Notes under the pieces: generated by a model
Databases searched by the model: none
Seen by the model: the letters and a program-made list of their open reading frames with translations, nothing else
Told to the model about the DNA's origin: nothing
Assembly: GCF_002831565.1 (NCBI RefSeq)
Contig: NZ_CP025096.1
Location: 8,428,468 to 8,492,467, forward strand
Reading direction: 5' to 3'
Length of the DNA stretch: 64,000 nucleotides
DNA from: Spirosoma pollinicola
GTDB lineage: Bacteria > Bacteroidota > Bacteroidia > Cytophagales > Spirosomataceae
Made by a program: the position numbers and the translations under genes
Part shown: positions 63,422 through 64,000 of the stretch, piece by piece
Layout of the letters: each line of letters starts with the position of its first letter
Numbering within the stretch: position 1 is the first letter of the stretch

Positions 63422-63433
63422 CTAGCTAGCTAG
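63422..63433. other. CTAGCTAGCTAG artificial contig-join linker (4)
   Basis: The linker lies between two inverted, equally cut IS3 ends. Same 12-mer as the three others. Confidence 0.85.
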
Positions 63434-63650
63434 TTGCAACTTGCAACCTTCTGATCTGTTGCTGTTCGTCAGTAAGTGTGGTATTGGCAGGCAACGTTTG
63501 ATCGTTTTTTTTGTGGCGTTGTCTCCATTTGCTGATTCGTCCTGGATCGATGTCCAATTCGCGGGCGGCTTCTTGAATTGATCCTTTTACATAAGACAGC
63601 TCGACAGCCATTTCCTTGAATGCTTCGTCAAACACACGTCGTTTAACCAT
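63434..63650 (-). CDS. IS3-family OrfA, C-terminal part missing
   Basis: Identical to the 63219-63421 fragment in the conserved part (HTH ARELDIDPGRISKWRQ), ending at the linker. Confidence 0.8.
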
Positions 63651-63715
63651 GGTCAAATTGAAGTTTGGCCTCAAATCTGCCTAAAAAAAGTCTCCAGTCA
63701 AATGTAGCAAGTTCA
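63434..63715 (-). mobile_element. IS3-family element, orfA-side end, cut at contig end
   Basis: The sequence repeats 63154-63421 in reverse and ends AGCAAGTTCA at 63715, inside a lipoprotein gene. A short TTGCAACTTGCAAC motif just after the linker looks like an assembly tip. Confidence 0.85.
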
Positions 63716-63972
63716 AGGGGGGAATTAAATCGGTAGTCTTTGTATTCGACCGGAACAGACCCGCCCAGGCCTACCTGTTTAACTCCAGTAGCATATACCG
63801 TATCCTCAATGGATATAGTTAACAATGGAGCACCTTTAAGACTCTGAAATTCGTATAGTTGGATTGGTTCTTCAGCAATGTAGTAGTATCGATTAACGGT
63901 ACAGCCTGACAATGATAGTACGACGAGGCAGAGTAGAATTAATTTCAAGTCGGAAAGATTTAGGCGAGTCAT
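63716..63972 (-). pseudogene. lipoprotein gene truncated by IS3
   Basis: The protein starts MTRLNLSDLKLILLC and has a lipobox (LSLSGC), then a beta-rich stretch (YYYIAEEPIQLYEFQSLKGA). After PVEYKDYRFNS it runs into the IS end at 63715. The C-terminal part is missing. Function is unknown. Confidence 0.65.
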
Positions 63973-64000
63973 ATGCAAAGAATATTATTTTCAATGACTC

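Noticed and set aside
63154..63715. Inverted IS3 pair as a real palindromic structure
   Set aside because: The two halves meet exactly at the 12-bp linker and both stop at the same orfA position, as expected for two contigs ending in a multicopy IS.

Overview
The window looks like chromosomal and plasmid DNA from a Gram-negative Bacteroidota, most likely a Cytophagales/Spirosomaceae member. This is inferred from gene content: YsnF/AvaK stress proteins, LytTR regulators, DUF4369-TlpA proteins, Bacteroidetes-style MobC/relaxase/Rep modules, and IS3, IS110, IS21 and IS1182 elements. No rRNA or complete tRNA gene was found.

The sequence is probably not one natural molecule. The palindromic 12-mer CTAGCTAGCTAG, which puts a stop in all six frames, occurs exactly four times (8095-8106, 28008-28019, 45855-45866, 63422-63433). 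Each time it cuts a gene in mid-reading frame, usually a transposase or another repeat. I read these as artificial contig joins. The window is then five contigs: A (1-8094), B (8107-28007), C (28020-45854), D (45867-63421) and E (63434-64000). Gene order across a join should not be trusted.

Contig A carries a leftward envelope/stress cluster: OmpA-DUF937, two YsnF/AvaK proteins, a membrane protein and a YtxH protein. Next come a secreted PBCV-adaptor-like protein, a decayed serine recombinase, and an IS3 copy interrupted by an IS110 element with a candidate bridge-RNA region. Contig B carries a cold shock protein, a di-heme cytochrome, an amidohydrolase, an acyltransferase and a GNAT pseudogene. 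It also has a three-gene operon encoding an exported ankyrin-TPR-CHAT protease-like protein, a secreted protein and a CHASE2-like membrane protein, followed by a PLD-family protein and a cut IS21.

Contig C is plasmid DNA. It has two mobilisation/replication modules (mobC, relaxase, membrane protein, rep, iterons), and a 955-bp sequence occurs once complete inside the contig and once split across its two ends. It therefore closes to a circle of about 18.0 kb, the size of two plasmids (about 9.5 and 8.5 kb) fused at the shared 955-bp block. Cargo of one half includes HU, LytTR, two response regulators and a BLUF photoreceptor. The other half carries a BrnT-like toxin-antitoxin pair overlapping rep, a TlpA-like protein and a MITE-like repeat.

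Contig D starts with an IS3 end inserted in a CRISPR repeat (seven more repeats follow, no cas genes in view). It then has a serine recombinase, a jacalin-aerolysin pore-forming-toxin-like protein, a frameshifted IS1182, DinB, SAP-domain, LamG-like, beta-lactamase-family and DUF4932-like genes. IS3 insertions break a TonB-C-like gene and a LytTR response regulator. Contig E holds an IS3 fragment that truncates a lipoprotein gene.
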